A DNA stretch of 64,000 bases, from NCBI GenBank assembly GCA_030052745.1, contig JANBVO010000043.1, positions 186,001 through 250,000 on the forward strand, in the 5' to 3' direction. Positions within the stretch are counted from its first letter, which is position 1; the number at the start of each line of letters is the position of its first letter. The position numbers and the translations under genes were made by a program. This document shows, piece by piece, positions 63,414 to 64,000 of the stretch. The notes under the pieces are model-generated. The model saw only the letters and a program-made list of their open reading frames with translations. It had not been told where the DNA came from and ran no database searches. The stretch is from Pleurostoma richardsiae (lineage: Eukaryota > Ascomycota > Sordariomycetes > Calosphaeriales > Pleurostomataceae).

Positions 63414-64000
63414 GTTTTACAGTGGCGAGGCGGTCTCGGTTTGTTGAATCGCTAATGCAGGAGCATGAAGTTATCGTTGAAGTGGTTTTATGCGCAAATC
63501 GGATGTAGGCTTCACACCTCCAGGTCGTAGAACCAAAGATGGCTGAACTACCTAGGTAGGTATGGGTAGAGATTCTTGGATTCGTACTGAGTCTACGATT
63601 AATGGTTATTGCGGCGGAGTGAGAGAAGAGTTCATGTGTTCGGTTCCGTTTTCTGAGCTTGTTCTCACTTTTTGCTCGAGGTGTTTATGCTTTACATATA
63701 AGATACCTGGAAGATGGGGAAAGCAACCATGAACGCCTGTGAAGCCAATCACTGCTTCCTGGCCAACTCCGTCTCACCCAGGGCCTAGAGGAGAAATACT
63801 ATGGAGATGGAAGTTACAGAGTCATCGTTTCCATCCCCCTTCAAAATTGGACAGTAATGAGCCCATACATTTGCTATCTTGAGTTTATTAGCTGCGTCTG
63901 TGGGCATCGCCCCTACGAGCGAGCAGATCGATATCTGCTGCCACATCTTGAGAACTTCGATGACAGCGGATAGAATCGGTTCAAGTCTGCGAAGTGCCCG
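63414..64000. other. CTK3 upstream region to window end
   Basis: TACCTAGGTAGGTA occurs at 63549-63562. No convincing reading frame or RNA gene is seen up to the end of the window. Confidence 0.55.

Overview
The window is nuclear DNA of a filamentous ascomycete (Pezizomycotina, most likely Sordariomycetes). The evidence is short introns of about 50-80 bases with CTAAC/CTGAC-like branch sites, 5' leaders rich in C and T, and single-copy fungal genes such as MED15, a Whi5/Nrm1-type repressor, HAP5/HapE, a Mei2-like RNA binder, CTK3, SLP1 and a Gef1-type CLC. I see no transposon, LTR element, tRNA, rRNA or CRISPR array. I cannot name the species.

I support nineteen protein genes. From left to right: MED15 (+), a Whi5/Nrm1-like G1/S repressor (+), an unrecognised zinc-knuckle protein (-), an unrecognised small cysteine-rich protein (+), NRDE2 (-), a CLC channel/exchanger (+), a FUN14-family protein (+), Xaa-Pro aminopeptidase P (-), an importin-13/Kap122-like karyopherin (+), mitochondrial TrpRS (-), mitochondrial ribosomal protein uS10m (-), the pre-rRNA processing factor Fcf2 (-), HAP5 (+), exocyst SEC15 (-), a Mei2-like protein (+), an SLP1-type SUN-domain ER protein (-), the giant AAA ATPase midasin MDN1 as one 14.9-kb exon (-), mitochondrial ribosomal protein bL12m (+) and CTK3 (-). 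Exons were joined by hand from reading frame, splice signals and protein family continuity.

Most of the window is housekeeping. Two themes recur. One is RNA polymerase II transcription (MED15, Whi5-like, HAP5, CTK3). The other is ribosome making and mitochondrial translation (FCF2, MDN1, uS10m, bL12m, mtTrpRS). MDN1 and bL12m are divergent and share only about 300 bp of upstream DNA.

The least explained part is 9.8-12.2 kb. There a protein with a tandem array of divergent zinc knuckles and a 102-residue cysteine-rich protein are transcribed away from each other. Other points of interest are two likely GC-AG introns, an 18-base exon inside the Mei2 RNA-binding domain, a probable alternative start giving mitochondrial and cytosolic aminopeptidase P, ACGCG boxes upstream of the Whi5-like gene, and a short TACCTAGGTA-like motif scattered through the intergenic DNA.
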